A stretch of DNA of 64,000 nucleotides from Atherix ibis (GCA_958298945.1 OY282606.1:60091920-60155919); one strand, 5' to 3'. Counted from the first letter of the stretch, positions 1 to 11,502 are shown. Notes: generated by a model not told the origin, from the sequence alone. Made by a program: numbers and translations.

Positions 1-843
1 CTTTCTTCAAATCTATTTGAAGTTTTCCAGTATACTCTACACTTTTCAAAATAATCTATTATTGTAAATTATTTGCTTTTAGCTCAGAGATTTTTATTAA
101 TTTTGTGCTAAGTGGCTTTGTTGCTTACTACTAAACTTCACTGCAAGGATTTTTTTAAGTTTAGAGTAAACTGCCTAACTGTTTACATTTTATTTGTAAT
201 TTTTACCAAAATTATTTCATAAGCTTATGCTTCCATCAGTAATTCTTGAATATCTTGTAAAGTTTTGTTATCCAAATATACAATATATCTTCTAAGGACA
301 TAATTAGTTTTACTATTGTATTCCTTCTATTTCCTGACATTTCGATTCGATGTTCATTTTGATTTAACTCAATCTACAAATTTAGATATGTAAATACAAA
401 CTCAAATTATAAAACAGTTCTATATCTCAATTACACAATAGATTTGTAACCGATTTTTTCCATTATTATTTAATATTTGAACTGTTGGGATATTATTGTG
501 TTTTTTTATATTCATCACCAAAGGATATAAGAATGCAGTGGTTGTTCAGTTAAATATAACTAAAACTTTAAAATTGAGATTTTTTGCCATAAGTAGTTTA
601 CGATACTTGGGATTATATTGTTTAAAATCGTAGCCGCCTTAGACGAAATAATATTATACGTAAAAAAATTCTTTCGAAAACATATACAAACATACACAAA
701 CGGGATAGAAAAATGTAAAACGGGACTTTGAACTTCCATTTGAAAACCACATGCATCATATAAAAGATTTTTATTATGATTAAACTTTTATTTGCGTAAA
801 AACTAATACATTATACATTATCTATAAGATATTTCTTTAATAG
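1..843. other. AT-rich DNA, no gene recognised
   Basis: No open frame with recognisable protein similarity, splice structure or transposon end was found on either strand. Composition is strongly AT-rich. Confidence 0.6.
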
Positions 844-1107
844 TTAATTATTTTGGAAATTATAATTTGTGACCAAAAGAATATTTTTAGAAATATGATA
901 TTTCTTTAGTTTAGAAATAACATCCGCTGCTTCTTCTGCAGTTGGTAAGGTCTTGATGACTCCATCACGGACATTTTCACAAACACGTTACTAGAAATCT
1001 TATTTGTTATATCAATCATTTAAACTTATAAATTCCTTGCCGATTTTCTTTAGCCTTCGTCAGCAAAAACAGACAATACAAATTAGGAAAACTTTTAAAA
1101 ACTGCAT
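844..1107 (-). pseudogene. Cecropin pseudogene
   Basis: Degenerate cecropin on the minus strand. Exon 1 starts at ATG 1107 (MQFLKVFLICIVCFC), reaches an in-frame TGA, then continues in the same frame with LKKIGKE, the start of the mature cecropin helix. About seven codons around the signal cleavage site, including the conserved Trp, are missing. The splice donor is AT instead of GT (at 1029) and the intron is only 39 bp. Exon 2 should open with GAA (Glu) but reads TAA (988-990), followed by RVCENVRDGVIKTLPTAEE, clearly cecropin exon 2. The usual Gly-stop end is lost and the frame runs on to 844. A TATAAAAG box sits 75 bp upstream, as in the live paralogues. Several independent lesions argue for a true pseudogene rather than sequence error. 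Confidence 0.83.
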
Positions 1108-1181
1108 TTTGAATTTAACTAAAGTTATAAGCAATCAAATAAGTTATTAGATTAAAGTTTATTGAGATAAATTCAAATTAA

Positions 1182-1189
1182 CTTTTATA
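1182..1189 (-). promoter_or_regulatory. TATA box of the cecropin pseudogene
   Basis: TATAAAAG on the minus strand, 75 bp before the pseudogene ATG. The same octamer precedes the three intact canonical cecropins. It survives although the coding part is dead. Confidence 0.6.
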
Positions 1190-2021
1190 TCAGGACAGTG
1201 ATCTTTCTGCCGAAGTAAACATGAATCGATTATTTTATACCTAATTAGAATCTGTTTAGTAAAACACAGAAACTACGTGGTTTTTGTACTGAACTGATTG
1301 TTTCTGTTATCTTTAGCATTATTGTTAAAATGATTCTTAATCAAAATACTATACAAGTACTTTACAGGTTTTGTCCCATTTCTTAAGATTATTTATTAAA
1401 ATATAAGAAAACTATTTGTTTTCTTTATTTTTATAGTGTTTTATTCCATTTTTGCTATTCCATTATTAGTATAATTCGATTAACATGACATTTTTTCTAC
1501 TTTTTTTTACACTATTTAAATTTATCATTCTAACTCAGCATTATTTATATAGTCTAAAAATTTAAGGGGTATTAAATTTATTTATATAGTCTAAAAATTT
1601 AAGGGGAAAAAACGTTTGCACATCAATAAAGTTTCTTATGACGAAATGTGGTTTAATACTCGTATATTGAAAATTTACAAGTAAATTAAGTTATATGATC
1701 GAATACTTGCCAATTTAAATTTTATGTTTCTACTAATTTATTGTCTTAAATATTTTAATTGTTGTATAAAAAACTGACAATAAACGCTTAGAGATATGTT
1801 TTCATATTTATAATTGAATATCTCTCCTAGGTCGTCTATTACATCGTATCTGCATATTTTGTGTACCTAGTTTATGTGATGTGTATAATAGAAATAGTAG
1901 AACTCTACAAACATATATATATATATATATATATAGTTGCATTTTTTAAACATTTATTATATCACATTCACTATATTTACATTTATTGCAATTAACATCA
2001 TTTCTTTATTATTATCATATT

Positions 2022-2180
2022 TCAATCGATTACTATTTGATGATCTTCTCCGCGTTCGATCCCACTCACAACTGCATTTTTGTAATGATATTTCAACCAT
2101 ACGACGGCTATAAGTGCGGCGACTATGATGATGACGATGACGCAACTATTTCTACTCTCCCTCACGCAAAGTACAATAAA
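2022..2180 (-). other. Possible exon: membrane helix plus short tail
   Basis: A minus-strand open frame ends at TGA 2022-2024. It encodes one strongly hydrophobic stretch (VIVIIIVAALIAVVWL) followed at once by a basic residue cluster (KYHYK) and an acidic tail ending in HQIVID, the layout of a single-pass membrane protein C-terminus. A frame just upstream (about 2180-2245, preceded by an AG acceptor) encodes a hydrophilic acidic segment in another phase. Part of the hydrophobic run is written by a GAT/GAC-type simple repeat on the plus strand, so chance is a real possibility. Base composition is less AT-rich than the neighbourhood. No family was recognised. Confidence 0.2.
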
Positions 2181-3224
2181 TCATTTTTTTCATTTTGTTC
2201 TTCATGTGTTCCAGAGTCACTACTTTTGGCGACTGCATGTTACATGTGGGAAAACTTAGCCATATTTCTAAGACAAACTGGATAAAAGATTAATTAGGAG
2301 AACCGACATTTTGTTACACTTTGTTGAGTAGATTAGTTTTTTTTGAGAAAATTGAACACAGGACTTGGAGTTGGAATTATTGGATCAAGGAGCTCTTCAA
2401 TAGAAGGAATCTTATTTGCAAATATCGACAAAAATTTTAATACTGTACTTAGGGCCAAAATTCGAGTTCTTTAACACCTAATAAGAGTTTGTTGTTGATT
2501 TTTACATGTGATCATTTATGTCAACGCATTTGTAGTTTTGTTTACTTCAGTCTGTTTTAATTTCATGTACAAATTCTAGGCTAAGCGTCCCTATACTCGT
2601 AGATAGAATCTAAAGCTTTGCAAATTAAATTTTGCGGTATAAAATTGTCGTTTAAGTGATATTCTTTAATTTTCCTCTTTCATATCCATCTTTATAGGTC
2701 ATCAATTTGTGTTAATTGAGTGCTATGTCCATTCATCATGTTGTACAACATTTTCAATATCAAGTATAAAGCATTAAATATAGCAAATAGTAAGCTGTTG
2801 AATAGTAAGCTTAATTTAGAACTTTTCTGTTCTTACGAAAAATTGCATTTCTTTATATTATTTTCAAAACATTAAACCATTTACAAAGTGAACATAATTT
2901 CATTTGAAATTCAAAACACAGAAATATTGCACAATATATTCCTCAATTCTAGAAATATATTGGACAACATATCTATATTTTAGAAATATCATTAAATTTC
3001 GTTAGAAAAGAGTTCAATGGAATTGATCGGATTGCATTTTTAAAAACTCTCATCTTATAAGTCTGAACAATTAAATTATTGTAACTAATATGTTTCTACA
3101 ATTTATATCTATCACTTTTTCCTTATGTTCGATTTAGTAAACCAATAATTAAAACTATGTAGTGGCAAAATTATTCAAAATATTTAAAAAAATGTGTTAA
3201 GATACAGAAGCTATGTTAGCAGAA

Positions 3225-3277
3225 TGAAATCTCTGTCAATTATCTTCCTTTTTTTTGAAATCTCTGTCAATTATCTT
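3225..3277. repeat. 22-bp direct repeat with T-runs
   Basis: The 22-mer beginning TGAAATCTCTGTCAATTATC occurs at 3225-3246 and 3256-3277, each copy followed by a T-rich run. It abuts the inverted repeat at 3290. Confidence 0.75.
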
Positions 3278-3289
3278 TTTTTTTTCACC

Positions 3290-3371
3290 CACTACAGAGC
3301 GTTATGCAATTTTTTTAAAAAAATATAAGGTTTCAAATACTCAAAAAAAAATTGCAGAACGCTCTGTAGTG
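3290..3371. repeat. Inverted repeat, about 28-bp arms
   Basis: CACTACAGAGCG... (3290-3317) is mirrored by ...CGCTCTGTAGTG (3343-3371) with one or two mismatches. The sequence between is A/T-rich. It could be a tiny foldback (MITE-like) element; no clear target duplication is seen. Confidence 0.7.
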
Positions 3372-3844
3372 GATGTCCCAAAAAAAGCTTCGAACCGAAA
3401 GAAATCCATATTCAACATTCTGGAAACATATTCTTAAACACCATCTACAAAATTAAAATAATGATTATTTAGTCAAACTTCGTTCATGAATATAACTAAA
3501 ATTTAACATTTTTAAAAAATATATATAACAAAAATTTCAATTACTATTACCCATTCTTTGAAAACATGAACAAATTAAATTCGATACTTAAAAATAGAAA
3601 TTTATTTTCTTTGATGTTCATAAATGCAACAAATATATATGATTAGTAATTATTTTGATGAGTTTGTAATTAGAATTTCAGATTTGAGATAAGGGTATGA
3701 AGATTATAGAATACATGAGCTGATTTTTTTTAATTACAATGTGATCAATGCGTCACACATCAAATGAAATCAGCATGAAAACATAAACGTTATTAATAAT
3801 AAAGAATGTAAAAATATATAAAAATATGGAAAGTACCGAATTCA

Positions 3845-3854
3845 GGGAGTTTTT
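3845..3854 (+). promoter_or_regulatory. Extra kappaB-like site, cecropin copy 1
   Basis: GGGAGTTTTT fits the insect Rel consensus GGGRNNYYYY. It lies in a local duplication of the proximal promoter (compare 3830-3865 with 4072-4107) and is absent from the sister gene. Confidence 0.5.
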
Positions 3855-4087
3855 GATCGCAGAACTGAAAACGCCAACAGAAAAATTCCGATTTCAGATA
3901 ACGAGAACCTGAAAATTTGAAAAATGGAGTGTATTCCCACAAATGGAGTATATCATGATGAAAATAGAAAAAATGGTGTCTTTTATCGACAATGAATCAC
4001 GTTTCAAATAAAGTGGGAAATATAAATAAATGATTCTGCACTTTCGATCTCTCTTAGCAAGAAATAATGTAGGAAGTACCAAATTCA

Positions 4088-4097
4088 GGGAGTTTTT
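4088..4097 (+). promoter_or_regulatory. Proximal kappaB-like site, cecropin copy 1
   Basis: GGGAGTTTTT, 47 bp before the TATA box, matches GGGRNNYYYY bound by Relish/Dif/Dorsal in fly immune promoters. A GATA-type motif TGATAAG (4136-4142) lies between it and the TATA box, a kappaB plus GATA arrangement known from cecropin promoters. Confidence 0.6.
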
Positions 4098-4143
4098 GAT
4101 CTCAGAAAAGCTTTGGTTATTCACCGTCTCATAAGTGATAAGG

Positions 4144-4151
4144 TATAAAAG
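4144..4151 (+). promoter_or_regulatory. TATA box and initiator, cecropin copy 1
   Basis: TATAAAAG at 4144, with a TCATT initiator-like motif at 4174-4178 about 31 bp downstream, giving a predicted start near 4176 and a 5' leader of about 64 nt. Confidence 0.75.
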
Positions 4152-4239
4152 TGCCTATTGACTCGAAAAAGCATCATTAATTTGAATTCATCGTTCGACT
4201 GAACTGAAGTGTATTTTAAAGTCTAACATTTAACTAAAA

Positions 4240-4499
4240 ATGAAGTTCTTAAAATATTTTGTAATTTTCGTTGTTATATTGGCCGTTTGTGTAAATCAAG
4301 GAGAAGCTGGTTGGCTTAAAAAAATCGGAAAAAAAATTGTAAGTTTAAACGATCGAAAATTCCTCATGAAATTGGATATTTAAAATTTGTCTACATTCTT
4401 TCGTAGGAACGTGTTGGTCAAAATGTTCGAGATGCTGCCATCAAAACCATACCAATAGCTCAAGGAGCAGCAAATGTAGTAGCAACAATAAAAGGATAA
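4240..4499 (+). CDS. Cecropin precursor (copy 1)
   Basis: Secreted alpha-helical antimicrobial peptide of the cecropin family, which kills mainly Gram-negative bacteria by disrupting membranes. Exon 1 is 4240-4338 (33 codons), intron 4339-4406 (68 bp, GTAAGT...TAG, phase 0), exon 2 4407-4499 (30 codons plus TAA); 63 residues in all, the usual fly cecropin length. Residues 1-23 are a signal peptide (MKFLKYFVIF... ending QGEA). The mature peptide starts GWLKKIGKKI and continues from exon 2 with ERVGQNVRDAAIKTIPIAQG, with an Ala-rich second helix. The C-terminal Gly is the expected amidation donor. The start is fixed by the TATA/initiator and the signal peptide. Mature charge is about +6 by my count. 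It is a near twin of the gene at 11503. Regulation by the Imd/Toll Rel factors is inferred from two kappaB-like sites. Confidence 0.97.
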
Positions 4500-4697
4500 T
4501 AAGAGAGAATAATTTTTTATGTACTAAGAAAACTGGAATTATTGTGATACCAAATACAAAATGTATTTAAACTAAAATAACGCTTGTTGATCCCTTACTT
4601 GAACATCATCATCCTTTTATTTTATATGTGTGTGTTGAAAAATTGTGAAATATAAACCAATTTATTGATCCCAAATAGGGTAGTGGAGTTGACTTTG

Positions 4698-4771
4698 GGA
4701 AGTTATGATAAATAAGGGAAAATCGAAGTCGGAATAGAGTCTTCGATTTTACCTTATATATAATAACTTCC
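4698..4771. repeat. Hairpin-forming inverted repeat
   Basis: Arms 4698-4728 and 4741-4771 (31 nt, about four mismatches) flank a 12-nt loop; the arms start GGAAGTTAT and end TCGAAG. It sits where the cecropin duplication ends and the dispersed repeat begins. Confidence 0.65.
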
Positions 4772-4774
4772 GTA

Positions 4775-5605
4775 ATAAGGGAAGTTCTGTTTTTGCAGTA
4801 TGTATAAAAGTAGGACAGTGAAATTTTGAGCAACAATAGCCATCAAATCTTGTGTAAAGGTTGGTATATTCACGAGTTTGCCTTACAGAATGCTTTAACG
4901 ACGCTCTCGTAAAAATATGAACGATGATAAGTCACTATCATTGAAAAGGTTTAAAAAAAGCTTTTAATATCAGATCGGAATCTAAGTGTATGCTTCACCA
5001 TAAGAATCCTAGTGTCTGCAATGTTCGAATTGATTTAAAGTGTTTTTTTTATTACCTTATAAAAGGACGGCTAGTTTACTATTGCTTTCATAATTAATAT
5101 TTGATAATTTCTGATTTAGTATTATAAAGACCATATTATTAAAATTATTTTTGGTTGATGATAGCTCATAAAATCGATTTCAGCAGATAAATTGAATGAA
5201 TATATCGTAGAATAAGCAGCAGCAAAAAACTGTGCATTTGTATTTTTTATTATGTTTGCTATATTTAGTAATAATTTGATAAAAAAACTATTTTTTTCCT
5301 TCTTCAAAAATACCAGTTTCATGGTATACTAGCTGTAAACATGGGAACAAAAAAATCTGATTCATGTATCTATTCTGTTAATTTAGCAAATTTACCTTGA
5401 ACTTAGTTTGGTTTGTTAGAATTGACATAAAAAAACAAAATTGAATCGTATATATTTAGATTTTATATCGATAATTGTACAACAATAGATTTTATAATGA
5501 AGAAAATATTTTATTTGGATTTTATGGTATACGAATAAAATATAAAAGCAGTAAAATAATTGTTCATAATGCATATTTAATACGAGACTTATTTGTTTTT
5601 AGAAA
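4775..5605 (+). repeat. Dispersed repeat, copy A
   Basis: About 830 bp that matches 29731-31825 almost end to end once two insertions in the other copy are removed (a mariner and a 264-bp MITE-like insert). It carries no obvious transposase or reverse transcriptase. Copy B has a 60-codon minus-strand frame with a signal-like start; in copy A that frame is broken by small indels (near 5180 and 5205) and its TATA-like box is lost. It could be a non-autonomous element or a segmental duplicate of a small gene. Confidence 0.8.
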
Positions 5606-5884
5606 AGATGACCTATTTTTAAGCTTACAACAACGAATTTGTGTTTGGTTGTACTTATTCTGGTAACATTAGTACTGCGATGTGAATTATAAGCTCCGCG
5701 TCACTTTGACAACTATTTATAACCCTGTCATACGCGGTGTTCCTAAGCGGATACCCATCTTGATAACGGGTCTATTACAACTTTGTTTTTTAATCATTTT
5801 GAAATTTGTAATGTTGACAGTTCTGTCATTAAGTATTTTAACATATTCACATAAGAATATGGTGTTAAAATAATACAAATCCAT

Positions 5885-7180
5885 TATGAAAATGCGTAGG
5901 GCCTATCAGCGATGTATGTGACAAGTATTAGACTTGCGAAGGAAACGCACTGGCAACGGTATGTGAGTGAATGTGGAAATTCGGATGTTTGGAGTTCGGT
6001 GTATCGGTTGTGCATGCGCAAAGGTGCTCGAAACGATAATTCGAGTATCAGAGTGAATGATGGGTGTACGAGTAATTGGGAGGATAGTGTGGCCGCGTTA
6101 ATGGATGAATTCTTTTCTGGGATTGAAATGCAAGACGAAGTGAATGTTGGCAGGATGTACCCTGTGCCCTATGAATGGGATGAAATTGATGCGTCAGTTT
6201 GGAGCACGAAAGTACGAAGTGCCCCAGGGTTGGATGGCGTGACTGGTCAAATGATGAGGAGTGTTTGGCGGACTATTCCCGCACATGTAAGTAGCATGTA
6301 CGATGAATGCCTGGAGAGTAGTGTGTTTCCGAGTGAATGGAAGCTAGGAGACGTGGTTATCCTTCCCAAGTCTCCGGACGGAATACGGACTGACCCATCT
6401 TCCTATAGGCCGATATGCTTACTGCCAGTATTCGGCAAGGTCCTCGAGCGGATGATAGTACACCGGTTGAATGTGAAGTTGGCAGATTTCAATGTATCCG
6501 GCTCTCTGTATGGATTTACGAAAGGAAAATCGACTGAGGACGCTTGGATGTGTGCAAAATGGTACGTTGCTGAAAGTGAGTAAGTATGTGGTGTGTTTGT
6601 AGATTTCCGGATTGTGCTCAACTGCCTGCGATGGAATCGCATTATTGAGCGGCTTGAGGAGGTTTCATGGGAAGAAACTTCTCTATGGAGAGTTTGTTCG
6701 CCAGATGGTGCGTAGCTGCCCACAGGGATCTGTGGCCGGCCCCGCCATTTCGAATATGATGATGAATGGTCTCTTGGTGCAGTTGGAAGAGGCCTTCTAC
6801 TGATGAATGGTCTCTTGGCGCAGTTGGATGACCTTCTACTTTTGATTGAGTGGGAGAGTAGGTCTGCAGTAGAGATAGCGGGAAGCCGCTATATGCATAT
6901 GGTGTCTGAATGGGGGAATAGAATGGGAGTGAATGTTTCCGAAAGGAAAACTGTTTATATGCTGTTGAAGGGTTTTTTGGCGGCCAGTAGGGCGCCCATT
7001 ATTCGTTTATTCGTAAACATAAATTCAGTCCAGCGTCTGACTCTATATGCATGTTTGAATATATGTAGAACCGTGTCAACCGAGGCTCATGGGAGAAATT
7101 CCATGGGACCTGAAAGTGCTGCGTGAAAGTATCCACTACCGTCCACGGCGGGGCATCCGTGACACTATTTGAGAGGAGGC
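5885..7180 (+). mobile_element. Decayed R1-clade LINE, ORF2 fragment
   Basis: A degenerate reverse transcriptase of the R1 non-LTR clade. An open frame at 5912-6583 covers the RT fingers (SAPGLDGVTG, then DPSSYRPICLLPVFGKVLER and YGFTKGKSTEDAW). A shifted frame gives VFVDFRIVLNCLRWNRIIERL, then CPQGSVAGPAISN near 6715, the palm region. The catalytic YADD is reduced to a DDLLLLIEWES remnant at 6828 within a tandem slip (MMNGLL...QL twice). At 7050-7150 a further frame carries NICRTVSTEA and IPWDLKVLRESIHYRP, typical of R1 elements after the RT. At least three frameshifts, the slip and a large internal deletion make it inactive. R1 itself targets 28S rDNA; nothing ribosomal flanks this copy, so it is an R1-clade relative or a dispersed copy. 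Confidence 0.85.
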
Positions 7181-7449
7181 GAGATAAATGCCAGTCTTAG
7201 TCTAAGATAACAACCCGAAGAAGACCTAATGACCATCCTTTCTACCGGACAAAGTCAGGCACTGCACCAAAAACTGCACGAAAATAAGCAATTGGATAGA
7301 TTAGTGGATGGATCATGTGCTAAGAGAGCCAAAAGATAGCTGCAGTGGATCGATTATCTGTTAAGCGAAGACAAGTGGACCGGCATATCTCTATCTGTTC
7401 TAACACTTTCCACACGCGATATGTGCAAATCATTATAAGGATATTAAGA

Positions 7450-7785
7450 ACCTTTTTAGAGCAAGTGACTTTTCGACAAAAAAAATGGACGTCTAACTTC
7501 GCGTTGAGATGATGTCAATTTGCCACCAATATTATGTGATTTAACGCCATTGGACTATATGAAAGATAACGTTTATAAAAAAGTACACACAATATTCAAA
7601 ACCAATATCAACGTTGTCATCCGTGAAATAGAGCCCAAATTGTGCAAAAATGTGATCGAAATTTTAATAAAAAGAATCGGTGTCTGTAAAACTTAGTCGT
7701 GGTTGACATTTGCCCGATATTGTTATTCATAAAAGGAAAAGTTTTTGCAACATATTTAAATAAATAATGGCGGAATTTTCATATA
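7450..7785 (+). mobile_element. Tc1/mariner-superfamily transposase remnant
   Basis: Broken frames carry NLPPILCDLTPLDY, then KDNVYKKVHTIFKTN and IREIEPKLCKNVIE, the C-terminal part of a DD41D-type transposase (Leu-Pro-Pro...Cys-Asp-Leu-Thr-Pro-Leu-Asp-Tyr). The same decayed family recurs on the minus strand at 28650-29270. Confidence 0.65.
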
Positions 7786-7849
7786 AGTCTGTTTAACTTC
7801 GGTGATCGAACGACTACCGGTGGATCCAGGACGGCTTAGCTGCAGTTAG
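7786..7849 (+). repeat. 64-bp dispersed repeat, copy 1
   Basis: AGTCTG...GTGGATCCAGGACG...TGCAGTTAG recurs in reverse orientation at 32703-32766 with few differences. Nature unknown; no tRNA or snRNA was recognised. Confidence 0.7.
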
Positions 7850-10800
7850 GAATTCGTGTTATTTATGTTTTATATTCTTATTTTTTACTAAAAACCCTAT
7901 ATATCGAACTTTTACTTTCAGATCCCGAAAATGCTTAACAAAAATTAAAAAAGAATAAAATTATTATTTTCTTTTATTTTAAATAATAACCGAAAATTTA
8001 GTGGAATTAAATATTAATAAAAAAAAAAAATAACCTATTTCATTGGGTAAATGAGAAATAATTTAAGTAATATATTCGAAATTGCTCATTTATTGCTCAA
8101 AATAATTGAAATGTTAAATATATATTTCATTTGTAAGACGTAGGCAGTAAAATATTCTTACGATTTATAACGTGTTATTTTAGCTGCTGACACAATTCAT
8201 AATAAAATAATAGTAAAATTTAATGGAGCCAATGGAACGAGAGCATAATGAACTCGACAATACCAAACAAATTGATTACTCCTATATATGTACATGAAAA
8301 CATCTCTGTATATATACATGAAATATTTAATAGTTTTTGAACAGCTTTAATGAAAATAAATAATTTATTATATTTTTTTACAAATTTTCAGTGCTGATTT
8401 CGAAACGTCATTTTTTCGCCTTTATCTTCCCAATTTACTTACATATGTTCAGATACAAGCATTACTACCCTTTTTAGATTTAAATGAGTAGACAAACATG
8501 TATCAGTTTGTACAGAATAATAACATTACTTATGAATCTATGATAATATTGTCATGTTCGGCGAAATTCATGCATCGAGTTTTATATATTGTAGTTGTGA
8601 TGTTGTGAAAAAGTCTCCAATTCATATCTAGAAGGGATAAAAAGAGGATATACACTATTAACCATATTCACCATTCTATACAATTAGTTGACCACTGCAA
8701 GTTTTCACAGATATTACATGAAATCTACAATATAATACTGTTTACAAATGTAATATGATATTTTTTGCTCAGAATATTCGTCTATATAAGTAATCATCGC
8801 CTTGGAAATATTTTAATGACATGTACGTCGCTAACAGTGTATGCAAGGTACCGCGGGGGTCAGAGGGACTAGCGAGTAAAAGGTATTCCACCTCATTAAA
8901 ACATATAAAAAGGTATATGCACACACTTTTATAAATTAAAAAAAAAAAACCATTTTGATGAGTTTAAAGTATGTTTGAATAACGATTTTGTTAAATAAGA
9001 AACTCTATTAGGTAAAAAAAGTTATTTTTCAAAAAAATAGTTTATGGTAAGTTACGTTAACAAAAACTAATTAATTTTATTATAAAATTTATGCCACATT
9101 ATTGAAACCATTGCGTTGTTACAAATTACAAACTATTAGAACTGGACGAAACAATCCAAAAAATAATTGGACAAAAGTTCCTGTTGTGTGGACTTTCTTG
9201 TATTAAAAACTGAAAATTTCATGTAAAATTTGTGTAAGCTTCGCATGGCGTAATATTCATTACAGAAATATAAATAACGATACGATTTTTATCTTAAAAA
9301 TATATTCATAAAACAACATAAACTTTTTAATTTCGGATCATCGGACATTTTAGAAATAGAATGAAATTAAATGTGAGTGAATCAGGGAGTGGTAGCAAAT
9401 ATAAACTCAATATTATTAACGCAATAAAGGTGAGACGATAGGAAATTTGCTTGTGTCTTATTGATAGCCAAATATGCCCGGTCGCAAAAAAATTTTAGAC
9501 GTGGTATAGCATACCATGGGCTCAGAATGAGTAATTGAACCACTCATACCACTCTTTGTCCCCTGTATTTAGTCAAACAGCAATACTATTCTGATTATAT
9601 GTATTACATTCTTTTATTTGACGCGGTTGATCAAGTTAATAAAAAAAATGGTGAAACTCTTTACTTATTTGGTAGCAGTCAGTGTTATAACACCGTTTAT
9701 TCCGTAATAGGAATAATCCTAATAATAATTTAAAAATATTTATTAGAAGTTGAGGAGTGGTTGCAATTTTAATTACAAGATTTATGCTTGAGCTGTGGAG
9801 ATTTTTAAGAAAATCTACTGTTTCGTATCATAAATTATTACCAATGTGATGGTACTGTAGATATTATTGAAGTTTTCGAAAATATTTAGAAGAAATTGTT
9901 ATACCGAGTTATCATTTATCATTCTTTCAATGAATACTAAAATTTTTGTTGATAATTACTGAATTTTTTTAATCTAACATTCTGAAATGAGTTTGCTTAT
10001 AAATATAATGTATATTTTTTACTATTTTATATATATATTTAATTGAGTCAAATACAATAAACGGCCAAAATAATATCGTCCAAATATATATGTTATCAAC
10101 TTTCCGAAAAAACCGCAAATGCTTAAAATTGTCTGAAGTACATTTAATAACAAAGATGAGTCCAGCAATAGGAAAGATGTCTCTTAGCTGCAGTCGATAA
10201 TACAGAAATAAGAACTCATAAATATTAAATTAGCGAGAGGAAATATTGGGCTTCTAAATTTCAAAGACTAAATCCAGTATCGGTCAAATAAATTATTTAA
10301 GTTATTGAATTATCAAAAGTAAAAGGTTAGTAGGATTTCATCGGATTATATTTTTAAAATGTTGATGAAAACATAACTTGTATGTTTAATATTAGACTAA
10401 TACAAGTGAAGTATATTATTCTTTTTAAGTTATACATTCGAAAAATATCTGAATATAATTAAATCAAAGTAAAAATTATTTGTTAATACATGGTCTATCA
10501 ACTATATTTTTATTTTCTTATTTTTAATCCCAATAAATTAACGACAATTTGTGCCAGGTTTCACGTTTAGTAACTTATATTTGTTAGTCGCCCGGTCATA
10601 ATTATTGTTTCCATATTCTAAAAATTTTGCATAAATTTTCGGACAGATAAAATATTATTTGAGAATAATGGAATAACATTATAAAATAGTCTGGATGGGT
10701 AAAATTATACACCGAAATAATACTTAAATGATATATTTTATTCCAAAAGAAATGAAAACTATAGATTTTCAGTATTGTAGGAATTTAAAACACAAAATTT

Positions 10801-11073
10801 AAAGTCACCTTGATATAACTTCGATTTAAAAATTATTTTTATATCAAAATATTGCATGATAATTGCAATTTTATAGCAGTATATTAAAATATTTATTCTA
10901 ATTTAATTTTGCTTCCAAATCTTTTACATATAAGTGCATCAATACAAATAATTCAAATAGAGGTTTAAGTAGACTAAACCGAAGATTAATCAGTTTTATT
11001 GTGAGTTCGTAACCAAAACAGATCGCTTGAGATAAGAGATGAGGCTATCAAGATGACAGAATTCTAAAACTGA
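7850..11073. other. AT-rich DNA, no gene recognised
   Basis: About 3.2 kb between transposon debris and the second cecropin duplication unit. No convincing coding frame, transposon protein or structured repeat was recognised on either strand. Confidence 0.55.
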
Positions 11074-11350
11074 AATTTTTTAATTACAATCTGATCAATG
11101 CGTCATACTTTAAACAAAATCAGCAAAAAACAATAAAGAATTTAACAATATAAAAAAAACATAACGAGAAGCTGACAATTTGAAAAATGGAGTTTATTCC
11201 CACAAATGGAGTATATCATGATGAAATTAGAAAAAATGGAGTCTTTTATTGACAATGAATCACGTTTCAAATAAAGTGGGGAATATAAATAAATGATTCC
11301 GCACTTTAGATCTCTCTTAGCAAGAAATAATATAGGAAGTACCAAATTCA

Positions 11351-11360
11351 GGGAGTTTTT
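11351..11360 (+). promoter_or_regulatory. kappaB-like site, cecropin copy 2
   Basis: GGGAGTTTTT, the same position relative to the TATA box as in copy 1. The GATA-type motif TGATAAG follows at 11399-11405. Confidence 0.6.
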
Positions 11361-11406
11361 GATCTCATAACAGCTTTGGTTATTCACCGTCTCATAGGTG
11401 ATAAGG

Positions 11407-11414
11407 TATAAAAG
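11407..11414 (+). promoter_or_regulatory. TATA box, cecropin copy 2
   Basis: TATAAAAG with a TCATT initiator-like motif at 11437-11441, spacing identical to copy 1. Confidence 0.75.
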
Positions 11415-11502
11415 TGCCTATTGACTCGAAAAAGCATCATTAATTTGAATTCATCGTTCGACTGAACTGAAGTGTATTTTAAAGTCTAACATTTAACTAA
11501 AA

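Larger units (their letters stand above)
1205..3724. other. AT-rich intergenic DNA with short repeats
   Basis: It holds a 27-bp direct repeat (1543-1569 and 1580-1606), a (TA)n microsatellite (1912-1935), a weak membrane-protein reading frame (2022-2180, listed separately), a 22-bp direct repeat (3225-3246 and 3256-3277) and an inverted repeat (3290-3371). No convincing gene was seen. Confidence 0.55.
3725..4735 (+). repeat. Duplicated segment carrying cecropin copy 1
   Basis: About 1 kb that reappears at 11074-12010. Similarity starts near AATTACAAT(G/C)TGATCAATGCG, runs through the promoter, both exons and an identical 68-bp intron, and fades about 240 bp past the stop codon. This copy has an extra block of about 90 bp (3810-3900) repeating the kappaB-containing promoter sequence. 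Confidence 0.85.

Noticed and set aside
1912..1935. (TA)n tract as a possible promoter
   Set aside because: A simple microsatellite with no gene start at a suitable distance.
1986..2285. 99-codon plus-strand frame with an Asp run
   Set aside because: The Asp run is the plus-strand reading of a GAT/GAC simple repeat; no family features.
5122..5322. 66-codon minus-strand frame in repeat copy A
   Set aside because: It mixes two phases of the frame seen in copy B; small indels break the comparison, so it is not a preserved gene.
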